Source: Pseudomonas rhodesiae
Lineage (GTDB): Bacteria; Pseudomonadota; Gammaproteobacteria; Pseudomonadales; Pseudomonadaceae
Direction of reading: 5' to 3'
Assembly (NCBI RefSeq): GCF_007858255.1
Contig: NZ_VFEU01000004.1
Location: 124,001-188,000 of the forward strand
Length of the DNA: 64,000 bases
The position numbers and the translations under genes were made by a program. A model generated the notes under the pieces. It did not search any database and was not told the origin of the DNA. It saw only the letters and a list, made by a program, of their open reading frames with translations. Positions 12,188 through 21,286 of the stretch are shown in pieces (position 1 is the stretch's first letter; the number at the start of each line of letters is the position of its first letter).

Positions 12188-12814
12188 TCAGTCCTCTTTC
12201 AGAACCATTAGCAATGCTTCTTCCGCCAGTTGTTCGAGAGTCAGGCTGCCGCCCTCGGCACGGAACCAGGTGGTGGTCCAGGACAGCGCGCCGGTCAGAA
12301 AGCGCCGGGTGATAAATACATCGCCGCGGATGTAGCCCGCCGCTTTGGCTTCATTCAACACCTGCAACCAAATCTGCTCATACACGTCACGCAACGCCAG
12401 CACCTGGGCCTGCCCCTCGGCCGACAGCGAGCGCCATTCATACACCAGCACCGCCATGGCTTCGCCGCTGCCGCCCATGATCGACTGCAATTCGCAGCGG
12501 ATCAGCGCCAGCACGCGCTCGCGCACGCTGCTCGCCGCTTGCAGCGAAGCACGCATCAGCGCGGTGTTGTAGTGGATGGTTTCTTCCATCACGGCCCGCA
12601 GGATCTCGTCCTTGCTCTTGAAGTGATGAAAGATGCTGCCGGACTGGATGCCCACGGCGCCGGCCAGATCGCGCACGGTGGTGCGCTCGAAACCTTTGTT
12701 GCGAAAAAGGTGAGCCGCCGTCTGCAGCAACTTGCCCCGGGCACTGTCGGGGTCGGTCAATTGGCCGCCGTCGACCATGGTGCGCATTACCTGCAAGGCT
12801 TTTTGCTCATCCAT
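12188..12814 (-). CDS. atuR: TetR-family repressor of the acyclic terpene operon
   Basis: A 208-residue TetR-type regulator. The N-terminal DNA-binding domain (about residues 25-70) contains KLLQTAAHLFRNKGFERTTVRDLA and the recognition segment GSIFHHFKSKDEIL; the rest is an all-helical ligand/dimer domain. It is divergent from atuABCDEF, the place of AtuR in P. aeruginosa, which represses atu genes until terpene intermediates appear. Two palindromes in the 152-bp gap are probable binding sites. The name rests mainly on context. Confidence 0.85.
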   Translation of the reverse strand: MDEQKALQVMRTMVDGGQLTDPDSARGKLLQTAAHLFRNKGFERTTVRDLAGAVGIQSGSIFHHFKSKDEILRAVMEETIHYNTALMRASLQAASSVRERVLALIRCELQSIMGGSGEAMAVLVYEWRSLSAEGQAQVLALRDVYEQIWLQVLNEAKAAGYIRGDVFITRRFLTGALSWTTTWFRAEGGSLTLEQLAEEALLMVLKED

Positions 12815-12869
12815 GCTTCTCTCCTCTACTGCCAGAACGTGTTGGCCGGCAATTTAGGCCGTGCCAGCC

Positions 12870-12889
12870 ACCCAAGCAAGCGCTTGGGT
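12870..12889. promoter_or_regulatory. Probable AtuR operator 1
   Basis: ACCCAAGC and GCTTGGGT are inverted arms around AAGC. The site is nearly the reverse complement of operator 2, 24 bp away. It lies on the atuR side of the divergent intergenic region, where it could mediate autorepression. Confidence 0.7.
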
Positions 12890-12906
12890 AAAACTTGTCG
12901 ACGGCG

Positions 12907-12936
12907 TTTACAAACCAAGCGCTTGCTTGGTAGTCT
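12907..12936 (+). promoter_or_regulatory. Probable atuA promoter overlapping AtuR operator 2
   Basis: The palindrome at 12914-12931 has arms ACCAAGC and GCTTGGT around GCTT. It fills the spacer between a candidate -35 (TTTACA, 12907-12912) and -10 (TAGTCT, 12931-12936), 18 bp apart. A repressor bound here would exclude RNA polymerase. AGGAAGGA precedes the atuA ATG. The promoter hexamers are a weaker call than the palindrome. Confidence 0.6.
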
Positions 12937-12966
12937 CGGCCACAGCCATTCGAGGAAGGATTTCTC

Positions 12967-14745
12967 ATGAGCAAGACGGTTCGTATCGGCTGCGCCAGCG
13001 CCTTTTGGGGCGACACCTGCACCGCCGCCGCGCAGTTGGTGCACGGCGGTGCCCTGGACTACCTGGTGTTCGATTACCTGGCGGAGGTGACGATGTCGAT
13101 CCTCGCCGGCGCGCGCATGAAAGATCCCAAGGCCGGTTACGCCACGGACTTCGTCGAGGTGCTCACGCCGTTGCTGGCCGATCTCCAGCGCCAGGGAATC
13201 CGGGTGATCAGCAACGCCGGCGGCATCCACCCCCAGGCCTGCGCCGCCGCCCTGCAAGCGGCTTGCGACCATGCCCAAGTGCCCTTGAAAATCGCCGTGC
13301 TGCTGGGCGATGACCTGCAACCCCAGCTGAAAAATCTGCACGGCATCACCGATATGTTCGACGGCACGCCACTGCCGCCGGTATGCGTATCGGCCAACGC
13401 CTACCTCGGCGCGCCGGGCATCGCCCAAGCCCTCGCCCTCGGAGCGGATATCGTCATCACCGGTCGGGTGGTCGACAGCGCCGTGGTCAGCGCGGCGCTG
13501 GTGCATGAATTCGGCTGGTCGTGGCACGATTACGACCGCCTCGCCCAGGCCGCCCTGGCCGGGCACATCATCGAATGCGGCGCGCAGTGTACCGGCGGCA
13601 ACTTCACCGACTGGCGCGACGTGCCCGATTACGAACATATCGGTTTCCCCATCGTTGAGGTCAGCGCCGACGGCCAGTTCACCGTAAACAAAGTCGACGG
13701 TAGCGGCGGCTTGATCAGCGAACTCAGTGTGGCCGAACAACTGCTGTATGAAATCGGCGACCCGCGCGCGTATGTGCTGCCGGATGTGATCTGCGATTTC
13801 AGCCAGGTCAAATTGCAGCAACAAGGCAAGCACCAGGTGCGCCTGCACGGCGCCAAAGGCTTGCCCCCGACCGACCGCTACAAGGTCAGCGCCACCTACC
13901 CGGATGGTTTTCGCTGCACCGCCAGTTGCCTGATCGCCGGGATCGACGCGGTGGCCAAAGCCGAGCGGGTCAGCCAGGCGATCATCGGCAAGACCGCCGA
14001 GTTGTTCAGCCAGCGCGGCTGGGCGCCCTTTACCGACGTGAACATCGAACTGCTGGGCAGCGAAGCGACCTACGGCGCCCACGGGCAGCGCCATGACACC
14101 CGCGAAGTGGTGGTCAAACTGGCGGTGCGCCACCCAAGCAAACAGGCGCTGGTGCTGTTCGCCCGCGAGATCGCCCAAGCGGCAACGGGCATGGCGCCGG
14201 GGCTCACCGGCATCGTCGGCGGGCGGCCGACGGTATACCCGCTGATCCGCCTGTTTTCGTTTCTGATCGACAAATCGGCCTGTGACCTGAGTATCCACTG
14301 GCAGGGCGAACGACATACCTGCGCCCTGCCCACTGCCCAGGCACTGGTGACACCGGCGGCACCGATCGACCCACCCAAACCCACAGGCCGCGCCGACGCC
14401 AGCGTCGCCCTGGTGAAACTGGCGGTGGCGCGCGCTGGCGACAAGGGCAACCACAGCAATATCGGTGTGATCGCCCGCGCGCCCGAGTACCTGCCCTGGA
14501 TCGCCGAAACGCTGACCCCAGAAGTGGTCGTCGACTGGATGCGCCATGTGCTCGACCCCGTGCATGGTCGCGTCGAGCGGTGGTACCTGCCCGGCAGTCA
14601 CAGCCTGAATTTCCTGCTGGAAAACGCCTTGGGCGGTGGCGGCATCGCCAGCCTACGCATCGACCCCCAGGGCAAGGCTTTCGCCCAGCAACTACTGGAA
14701 ATCCCCATCGCCGTACCGCAGCACATCGCCGATCAACTCAACTGA
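12967..14745 (+). CDS. atuA: Acyclic terpene utilisation protein AtuA
   Basis: A 592-residue protein of the DUF1446/AtuA family. The N-terminal part (about residues 1-450) contains the family motifs [30 protein letters not shown] and [11 protein letters not shown]; the C-terminal part (about 470-592) carries [22 protein letters not shown]. It is required for growth on citronellol and geraniol in P. aeruginosa, but its exact reaction is not established. It heads the operon behind the AtuR operators, and the ATG follows AGGAAGGA. The short gap to atuB suggests one transcript. Confidence 0.92.
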   Translation: MSKTVRIGCASAFWGDTCTAAAQLVHGGALDYLVFDYLAEVTMSILAGARMKDPKAGYATDFVEVLTPLLADLQRQGIRVISNAGGIHPQACAAALQAACDHAQVPLKIAVLLGDDLQPQLKNLHGITDMFDGTPLPPVCVSANAYLGAPGIAQALALGADIVITGRVVDSAVVSAALVHEFGWSWHDYDRLAQAALAGHIIECGAQCTGGNFTDWRDVPDYEHIGFPIVEVSADGQFTVNKVDGSGGLISELSVAEQLLYEIGDPRAYVLPDVICDFSQVKLQQQGKHQVRLHGAKGLPPTDRYKVSATYPDGFRCTASCLIAGIDAVAKAERVSQAIIGKTAELFSQRGWAPFTDVNIELLGSEATYGAHGQRHDTREVVVKLAVRHPSKQALVLFAREIAQAATGMAPGLTGIVGGRPTVYPLIRLFSFLIDKSACDLSIHWQGERHTCALPTAQALVTPAAPIDPPKPTGRADASVALVKLAVARAGDKGNHSNIGVIARAPEYLPWIAETLTPEVVVDWMRHVLDPVHGRVERWYLPGSHSLNFLLENALGGGGIASLRIDPQGKAFAQQLLEIPIAVPQHIADQLN

Positions 14746-14758
14746 CAGGAGCCTGGCC

Positions 14759-15631
14759 GTGGCCTTCGACTCGATCTTCAAAGCCGAGCTGTTCCAGGGG
14801 CACACCGTGGTGGTCACCGGTGGCGGCAGCGGCATCGGCCGTTGCACCGCCCATGAACTGGCGGCCCTCGGTGCCCGCGTGATCCTGGTGGGGCGCAAGC
14901 CGGAAAAACTCCACGCGGTCGCGGCGCAAATTGCCGAAGACGGCGGCAGCGCCCATGGCTACGCCTGCGATATTCGCGATGAAGTGGCGGTCAAAGCGCT
15001 GGTCGGCCAAATCATTGCAGAACACGGCGCAATCCACGGCTTGGTCAACAACGCCGGCGGCCAGTACCCCTCGCCTTTGGCGTCGATCAATCAGAAAGGC
15101 TTCGAAACCGTACTGCGAACCAACCTGGTCGGCGGTTTTTTGATGGCGCGGGAGGTGTTCAACCAGTGCATGAGCACCCACGGCGGCGCCATCGTCAACA
15201 TGCTGGCCGACATGTGGGGCGGCATGCCCGGCATGGGCCACTCAGGAGCGGCGCGCGCCGGTATGGATAACTTCACTAAGACTGCCGCGTTCGAATGGGG
15301 TTACGCCGGGGTTCGGGTTAACGCCGTGGCCCCGGGTTGGATCGCCTCCAGCGGCATGGACACCTACGAAGGCGCGTTCAAGGCCGTGATCCCCACCTTG
15401 CGCGAACATGTGCCGCTCAAGCGTATCGGCACCGAGTCGGAAGTCAGCGCGGCGATCGTGTTCCTGCTCAGCCCCGCCGCCGCGTTCATCAGCGGCAGCA
15501 CCCTGCGCATCGATGGCGCCGCTAGCCTTGGCAACCGGGCCTGGCCGCTGCATAAAGCGGCCGTGCCGAGCGCGCCGTTCAATGGTTTTCACCGCGCGTA
15601 TCTGCCCGATGTGCTCAAGGCGCAGGACTGA
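14759..15631 (+). CDS. atuB: Short-chain dehydrogenase AtuB
   Basis: About 290 residues with the Rossmann motif TGGGSGIG near residue 20 and NNAGG near 100. It belongs to the SDR branch that includes peroxisomal enoyl- and dienoyl-CoA reductases, with HSGAARAGMDNFTK in the active-site region. The Tyr expected in the YxxxK catalytic motif is Asp here (DNFTK); the Lys is kept. Its role in the pathway is probably oxidation or reduction of a terpenoid intermediate, not proven. The start is a GTG at 14759, eight bases after ACAGGAG; the stop is four bases before atuC. Confidence 0.88.
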   Translation: MAFDSIFKAELFQGHTVVVTGGGSGIGRCTAHELAALGARVILVGRKPEKLHAVAAQIAEDGGSAHGYACDIRDEVAVKALVGQIIAEHGAIHGLVNNAGGQYPSPLASINQKGFETVLRTNLVGGFLMAREVFNQCMSTHGGAIVNMLADMWGGMPGMGHSGAARAGMDNFTKTAAFEWGYAGVRVNAVAPGWIASSGMDTYEGAFKAVIPTLREHVPLKRIGTESEVSAAIVFLLSPAAAFISGSTLRIDGAASLGNRAWPLHKAAVPSAPFNGFHRAYLPDVLKAQD

Positions 15632-15635
15632 CGCC

Positions 15636-17252
15636 ATGCCGACAATAATCAGCCAGATCGACCCGCACAGCCCGGCGTTCGCCCAGAACCGCGCAGCGCT
15701 GCTCGCCAGCATCGAGCACCTGCGCCAGCTGGAAAATGCCCTGCTCGACAAGGCTCGAGCAGCCAAGGCCAAGTTCGAGCAGCGCGGCCAGTTGCTGCCG
15801 CGCGAGCGCCTCAGTGCGTTGCTGGACCCAGGCGCGCCGTTCCTGGAACTGGCCAGCCTGGCCGGCTACAAGCTGCACGATGACAAGGACGGTAGCGCCG
15901 CCGGCGGTGGCTTGATCGCCGGCATCGGTTACGTCAGCGGCGTGCGAGTGCTGGTGGTGGCCAACAACAGTGCGATCAAGGGCGGCACCATTTCCCCTTC
16001 GGGCTTGAAGAAATCCCTGCGCCTGCAACAGATCGCCATGGAGAACAAACTGCCGGTGGTGACCCTGGCCGAGAGCGGCGGCGCCAACCTCAACTACGCC
16101 GCCGAGATTTTCGTTGAAGGCGCACGCAGCTTTGCCAACCAGGCGCGCATGTCGGCCATGGGCTTGCCGCAGATCACCGTGGTGCACGGCTCGGCCACGG
16201 CCGGCGGCGCCTACCAGCCTGGGTTGTCGGATTACGTGGTGGTGGTGCGCGGCAAGGCCAAACTGTTCCTGGCCGGGCCGCCGCTGCTCAAGGCCGCCAC
16301 CGGTGAAGTGGCCACGGACGAGGAATTAGGCGGTGCCCAGATGCACGCGCACGTAGCCGGCACCGCCGAATACCTGGCGGAAAACGATGCCGACGGCCTG
16401 CGCATCGTGCGTGAGATCGTCAGCCTGTTGCCGTGGAACGCTCAGCTGCCGCCGACGCCGTCGCGTGCCTTCGCCGAGCCGCTGTACCCCATCGACGAGT
16501 TGCTCGGGCTGATCCCCGCTGACGCCAGAAAACCCTACGACGTGCGCGAAATCCTCGCGCGTCTGGCCGACGGCTCGCAGTTCCTCGAATTCAAAAGCGA
16601 GTTCGACCCGCACACGGTGTGCGGGCACCTGCATATTCACGGCCACGCGGTGGGAGTGATCGGCAATAACGGCCCGATTACGCCCAAGGGCGCGAGCAAG
16701 GCCGCGCAGTTTATCCAACTGTGCGACCAGAGCCGCACGGCGCTGCTGTTTCTGCACAACACCACCGGGTTTATGGTCGGCACCGAGTCGGAGCAGCAAG
16801 GGGTGATCAAGCACGGTGCGAAGATGATCCAGGCGGTGGCCAACGCACGGGTGCCTAAACTCACGGTGGTGGTCGGCGGTTCCTATGGCGCCGGCAACTA
16901 TGCAATGTGCGGTCGCGGCTTGGACCCGCGCTTTATCTTCGCCTGGCCAAACAGCCGCACAGCTGTGATGGGTGGTGCGCAGGCGGGCAAGGTGCTGCGT
17001 ATCGTCACCGAGGCCAAGCAGTTGAAGGACGGCCTGGTGCCCGACCCAAAGGTGCTGGACATGCTGGAGCAGGTCACCGCACAGAAACTCGACAGCCAAT
17101 CCACCGCGCTCTACGGCAGCGCCAATGTGTGGGATGACGGCCTGATCGATCCACGGGATACCCGCACCGTGCTGGGGTTTGTGCTGGATATCTGCCATGA
17201 AGCCGAGGCTCGACAGCTACAGCCGAACAGCTTCGGTGTGGCGCGTTTCTAA
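15636..17252 (+). CDS. atuC: Geranyl-CoA carboxylase, carboxyltransferase (beta) subunit
   Basis: A 538-residue acyl-CoA carboxyltransferase with the two crotonase-like halves of this family. Motifs include GGTISPSGLKK, ESGGANL and the oxyanion-type GGSYGAGNYAM. It pairs with the biotin subunit AtuF to carboxylate cis-geranyl-CoA to isohexenylglutaconyl-CoA. The closely related LiuB (methylcrotonyl-CoA carboxylase) is the main alternative; the neighbouring atuA, atuB and atuD favour AtuC. Length agrees with P. aeruginosa AtuC. It starts four bases after atuB. Confidence 0.92.
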   Translation: MPTIISQIDPHSPAFAQNRAALLASIEHLRQLENALLDKARAAKAKFEQRGQLLPRERLSALLDPGAPFLELASLAGYKLHDDKDGSAAGGGLIAGIGYVSGVRVLVVANNSAIKGGTISPSGLKKSLRLQQIAMENKLPVVTLAESGGANLNYAAEIFVEGARSFANQARMSAMGLPQITVVHGSATAGGAYQPGLSDYVVVVRGKAKLFLAGPPLLKAATGEVATDEELGGAQMHAHVAGTAEYLAENDADGLRIVREIVSLLPWNAQLPPTPSRAFAEPLYPIDELLGLIPADARKPYDVREILARLADGSQFLEFKSEFDPHTVCGHLHIHGHAVGVIGNNGPITPKGASKAAQFIQLCDQSRTALLFLHNTTGFMVGTESEQQGVIKHGAKMIQAVANARVPKLTVVVGGSYGAGNYAMCGRGLDPRFIFAWPNSRTAVMGGAQAGKVLRIVTEAKQLKDGLVPDPKVLDMLEQVTAQKLDSQSTALYGSANVWDDGLIDPRDTRTVLGFVLDICHEAEARQLQPNSFGVARF

Positions 17253-17268
17253 CAGGAGAACAATAAAA

Positions 17269-18426
17269 ATGATCTTCACCCAGGAACATCAGGAACTGCG
17301 CCGCACCGTGCGCGCCTTCGTCGACCGCGAGATCAACCCCCATGTGGACGAATGGGAGAAAGCCGGGCGTTTTCCCATCCACGAGGTTTTCCGCAAGGCC
17401 GGCGACCTCGGCCTGCTGGGCATTTCCAAACCGGAACGCTTCGGCGGCATGGGCCTGGACTACAGCTACTCGATTGTGGCCGCCGAAGAGTTCGGCACCA
17501 TCCGTTGCGGCGGCATCCCCATGGCCATCGGCGTGCAGACCGACATGTGCACCCCCGCCCTCGCCCGCTTCGGTTCCGACGAGCTGCGCGACGAATTCCT
17601 GCGCCCGGCCATCAGTGGCGAACAGGTCGGCTGCATCGGCGTCTCGGAAACCGGCGCCGGTTCCGACGTGGCCGGGCTCAAGACCCACGCGCGCAAGGAT
17701 GGCGGCGACTACGTGATCAACGGCAGCAAAATGTGGATCACCAACTCCCCCAGCGCCGATTTTATCTGCCTGCTGGCCAACACCTCCGACGACAAACCGC
17801 ACATCAACAAGTCGCTGATCATGGTGCCGATGAACACCCCCGGCGTCAGCCTCAGCCCGCCCCTGGAAAAACTCGGCATGCACAGCTCCGAGACGGCCCA
17901 GGTGTTCTTCGACAACGTGCGCGTGCCGCAACGCAACCGCATTGGTCAGGAGGGCGCGGGCTTCATGATGCAAATGCTGCAATTCCAGGAAGAACGCCTG
18001 TTTGGCGCGGCCAATATGATCAAGGGCCTGGAGTACTGCATCGACAGCACCATCGCGTACTGCAAGGAACGCCACACCTTCGGCAAAGCACTGATCGACA
18101 ACCAGGTGATCCACTTTCGCCTGGCGGAACTGGCCACCGAAATCGAATGCCTGCGCGCACTGGTGTACCAGGCCACCGAGCAGTACATCAAAGGCCAGGA
18201 CGTGACGCGGCTGGCCTCCATGGCCAAGCTCAAGGCCGGGCGCCTGGGTCGCGAAGTCAGCGACAGTTGCCTGCAATACTGGGGTGGTATGGGCTTTATG
18301 TGGGACAACCCGGTGGCGCGGGCGTATCGCGATGTGCGCCTGGTGTCGATTGGCGGCGGCGCCGACGAAATCATGCTGGGCATCATCTGCAAACTGATGG
18401 GCACCCTGCCGGGGAAAAAGCCATGA
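17269..18426 (+). CDS. atuD: Citronellyl-CoA dehydrogenase AtuD
   Basis: A 385-residue acyl-CoA dehydrogenase with the three-domain family pattern: the N-terminal helical domain, the middle domain with CIGVSETGAGSDVAG and KMWITNS (about residues 125-165), and the C-terminal domain with ERLFGAANMIKG, RHTFGKAL and QYWGGMGF. It would oxidise citronellyl-CoA to geranyl-CoA with FAD. ATG 17269 is preceded by AACAGGAGAA, and the length equals that of known AtuD. The last bases overlap the atuE start (ATGA). Confidence 0.92.
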   Translation: MIFTQEHQELRRTVRAFVDREINPHVDEWEKAGRFPIHEVFRKAGDLGLLGISKPERFGGMGLDYSYSIVAAEEFGTIRCGGIPMAIGVQTDMCTPALARFGSDELRDEFLRPAISGEQVGCIGVSETGAGSDVAGLKTHARKDGGDYVINGSKMWITNSPSADFICLLANTSDDKPHINKSLIMVPMNTPGVSLSPPLEKLGMHSSETAQVFFDNVRVPQRNRIGQEGAGFMMQMLQFQEERLFGAANMIKGLEYCIDSTIAYCKERHTFGKALIDNQVIHFRLAELATEIECLRALVYQATEQYIKGQDVTRLASMAKLKAGRLGREVSDSCLQYWGGMGFMWDNPVARAYRDVRLVSIGGGADEIMLGIICKLMGTLPGKKP

Positions 18427-19184
18427 ACACCCTGTTGCTGGAAGCCCACAACGGTGTGCTGCACATCACCCTCAACCGCCCACAGAGCCGCAACGCCATG
18501 AGCCTGGAGATGGTCAACGAACTGCGCACGGTGCTGGCGCAGCTCGACAGCCAGGTGCGTGCCGTGGTGATCAGCGGTGCGGGCGGGCACTTTTGCGCAG
18601 GGGCCGACGTGAAGGATCTGGTCAGTGCGGGCGATCAATTGCAGGCGCTGAACCGCGCATTCGGCACCTTGCTGCAAGAGGTGCAAGCCACACCACGCGT
18701 GGTGATCGTGGTGCTGCAAGGCGCCGTGCTGGGCGGCGGGTTCGGCCTGGCCTGCGTAAGCGACATTGCGATTGCCGATCACCAGGCACAGTTCGGTTTG
18801 CCGGAGACCAGCCTGGGGGTACTGCCGGCACAGATCGCACCGTTTGTGGTCAAGCGCATCGGCCTGACCCAGGCGCGGCGGCTGGCGCTGACCGCCGCAC
18901 GCTTCGATGGCGTCCAAGCGCAACGCTTGGGCCTGGTGCATTTTGTCGAGCGCGACCCCCAGGCCCTGGCCGAGCGTGTGGATGAGGTGCTGGGCCAGGT
19001 CTTGCAGTGCGCGCCAAGGGCCAATGCACGAACCAAAGCCTTGTTGCTGGCCAGCGTCGATCAGCCGTTGGAGCCGTTGCTGGATCAAGCGGCGCAGTGG
19101 TTTGCCGAGGCGGTGGCCAGTGCAGAAGGGATTGAGGGGACACAGGCTTTTGTACACAAGCGCAAGCCTGGTTGGTGCAAATGA
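18423..19184 (+). CDS. atuE: Isohexenylglutaconyl-CoA hydratase AtuE
   Basis: A 253-residue enoyl-CoA hydratase/isomerase (crotonase) protein. Oxyanion-hole segments are HFCAGADVKDL (about residue 60) and GAVLGGGFGLA (about 103), with the acidic FGLPETSLGVLP segment near 125. In the atu pathway it hydrates the AtuCF product to 3-hydroxy-3-isohexenylglutaryl-CoA, which is then cleaved by the HMG-CoA lyase LiuE. ATG overlaps the atuD stop by four bases, a sign of translational coupling. Confidence 0.9.
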   Translation: MNTLLLEAHNGVLHITLNRPQSRNAMSLEMVNELRTVLAQLDSQVRAVVISGAGGHFCAGADVKDLVSAGDQLQALNRAFGTLLQEVQATPRVVIVVLQGAVLGGGFGLACVSDIAIADHQAQFGLPETSLGVLPAQIAPFVVKRIGLTQARRLALTAARFDGVQAQRLGLVHFVERDPQALAERVDEVLGQVLQCAPRANARTKALLLASVDQPLEPLLDQAAQWFAEAVASAEGIEGTQAFVHKRKPGWCK

Positions 19185-19210
19185 CGCCAGCCCCGGGGAC
19201 TGGTTGCAAA

Positions 19211-19235
19211 TGTGGGAGGGGGCTCGCCCCCGATA
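19211..19235. repeat. REP palindrome
   Basis: TGTGGGAGGGGGCTCGCCCC followed by CGATA is a single REP of the type common in P. fluorescens genomes. It lies in the 89-bp gap between atuE and atuF, so the hairpin could lower transcription or stability downstream. Confidence 0.8.
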
Positions 19236-19273
19236 AGGCCAGACCAAACAGCGCATAACCAAGGGACCTTCCA

Positions 19274-21196
19274 ATGCCCACATTCAGCAAAATCCTGATC
19301 GCCAATCGCGGCGAGATCGCCTGTCGCATCCAGCGCACGGCCCAGGCCCTGGGCTATCGCACCGTGGCGGTATACAGCGATGCCGACGCCGACGCCCTGC
19401 ATGTGCAGATGGCCGACGAAGCCGTGCACATCGGCCCCGCTGCGGTGCAGCTGTCTTACCTCAATATCCCGGCGATCCTCGATGCCGCGCATAAAACCGG
19501 CGCTGACGCGGTGCACCCCGGCTACGGCTTTCTCTCGGAAAACCCCGACTTCGCCCGCGCCTGCCAACACGCCGGGCTCACCTTTATCGGCCCCAGCGCC
19601 GAAGCGATCGAGCTGATGGGCAGCAAACGCCTATCCAAGCTGGCCATGCTGGAGGCCGGCGTGCCGTGCATTGCGGGCTATCAAGGCGCCGATCAGGATG
19701 ACGCCACCCTGCAACGCCACGCCGAACGCATCGGCTACCCGTTGATGATCAAGGCCAGTGCCGGCGGCGGTGGGCGTGGCATGCGCCTGGTTCATCAACA
19801 GGATCAGCTGCTAGCGCAATTGCGTACGGCACGCTCCGAAGCGCTCAACGCCTTCGGCAGCGCCGAGCTGATTCTGGAACAAGCGCTGATTGAACCGCGT
19901 CATGTCGAAATCCAAGTGTTCGGCGACCGTCACGGCCAGCTGATATACCTGGGCGAGCGCGACTGCTCGGTGCAACGCCGCCATCAGAAAATCATCGAAG
20001 AAGCGCCCTGCCCAGTGATGACGCTCGACCTGCGCCAGGCCATGGGCGAGGCCGCGCTCAAGGCTGGGCGCGCGGTGAACTACGTGGGCGCCGGCACCGT
20101 GGAGTTTCTGCTCGACCGCGACGGGCGCTTTTACTTCCTGGAAATGAACACTCGCCTGCAAGTCGAGCACCCGGTCACCGAGCTGATCACCGGGCTCGAC
20201 CTGGTGGCCTGGCAACTGCAGGTCGCCGCCGGCCAGCCACTGCCCCTGACCCAGGCCGACGTGACCCTGACCGGGCATGCCATGGAAGTGCGCTTGTACG
20301 CTGAAGACCCGGCCCAGGGCTTCCTGCCGCAGACCGGCGACGTGCTGCGCTGGCAACCGGCCGCCGCTGTACGGGTTGACCACGGCGTGCTGGAAGGCCA
20401 GCGCATCGGCCCGTTCTATGACGCGATGCTGGGCAAGATCATCGCCCACGGCGCCACCCGCGAAGAAGCGCGGCGCAAACTGCTGCGCGCGGTGCAAGAC
20501 ACGCTGCTGCTGGGGGTGACCAGCAATCAACGGCTACTGGCCGAGGTGCTTGAACATCCGGACTTTGTACGCGGGGACTTCAGCACTGGGTTTATTCCCC
20601 GGTATTTCAACGCGATCGCCCCCTACCCGGCCACTGACGAACAATTAGCCGTCGCCGCCGCATTGTTCTACCAGCACATTGCCGCGCGGCATCGTCCCGG
20701 TTTGTCCGGGTGGTGCAACAACGCCAGCGCAGCCAGGAGTTATCGCTTGCTGGTCAACGACAAGGTGCAGGGGATCAGCGTCAGTGTGTCGGCCGATAAC
20801 GCCCTTTGCATCAACGGCATCGATATCCGGCCGCTCGGGCTCGACGACCGCCACTTCACCCTGGTCATCGATGGCATTCGTCGCCGCCTCGCCTATCACC
20901 TCGATGGCAGCCGGTTGTGGCTGCCGGGGCTGACGGTGGTCGACGTGACCCAGCAGGTTGCCCAGCGCCAGGACGACGCCGGCAGCGGTACGCTCAAAGC
21001 GCCGATGGATGGGGCAATCGTCGACGTGTGCGTGGGCGTCGGTGACCGTGTGCGCAAAGGCCAACTGCTGCTGGTGCTGGAGGCCATGAAGATGGAGCAT
21101 CCGCTCAAGGCCGGGGTTGAGGGCGTGGTCAAGGGCATACAGGTGATGACGGGCGATCAGGTTCGCAATCGCCAGATTCTGCTGGAGATCGAATAA
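19274..21196 (+). CDS. atuF: Geranyl-CoA carboxylase, biotin carboxylase/biotin carrier (alpha) subunit
   Basis: A 640-residue protein. The biotin carboxylase half (about residues 1-450) has ANRGEIACRI, the ATP-grasp loop KASAGGGGRGM (about 157) and EMNTRLQVEHPVTE (about 290). The C-terminal biotinyl domain has EAMKMEHPL with the biotinylated Lys near residue 606. With AtuC it carboxylates geranyl-CoA using ATP and bicarbonate. It lies 89 bp after atuE across a REP. LiuD is the close relative, but the operon argues for AtuF. No atuG or atuH follows. Confidence 0.92.
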   Translation: MPTFSKILIANRGEIACRIQRTAQALGYRTVAVYSDADADALHVQMADEAVHIGPAAVQLSYLNIPAILDAAHKTGADAVHPGYGFLSENPDFARACQHAGLTFIGPSAEAIELMGSKRLSKLAMLEAGVPCIAGYQGADQDDATLQRHAERIGYPLMIKASAGGGGRGMRLVHQQDQLLAQLRTARSEALNAFGSAELILEQALIEPRHVEIQVFGDRHGQLIYLGERDCSVQRRHQKIIEEAPCPVMTLDLRQAMGEAALKAGRAVNYVGAGTVEFLLDRDGRFYFLEMNTRLQVEHPVTELITGLDLVAWQLQVAAGQPLPLTQADVTLTGHAMEVRLYAEDPAQGFLPQTGDVLRWQPAAAVRVDHGVLEGQRIGPFYDAMLGKIIAHGATREEARRKLLRAVQDTLLLGVTSNQRLLAEVLEHPDFVRGDFSTGFIPRYFNAIAPYPATDEQLAVAAALFYQHIAARHRPGLSGWCNNASAARSYRLLVNDKVQGISVSVSADNALCINGIDIRPLGLDDRHFTLVIDGIRRRLAYHLDGSRLWLPGLTVVDVTQQVAQRQDDAGSGTLKAPMDGAIVDVCVGVGDRVRKGQLLLVLEAMKMEHPLKAGVEGVVKGIQVMTGDQVRNRQILLEIE

Positions 21197-21286
21197 ACCC
21201 TGGCTCTCCTGGAAAAAACAGCGCGGAACTACACGGGCCGTCTACGCTCTATCCCCCAGGACGGGAAGAGTACGGGAACCTGCACC

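Noticed and set aside
12826..14601. A 591-codon minus-strand frame opposite atuA
   Set aside because: Composition typical of an antisense frame and it crosses the AtuR operators; atuA is the real gene.
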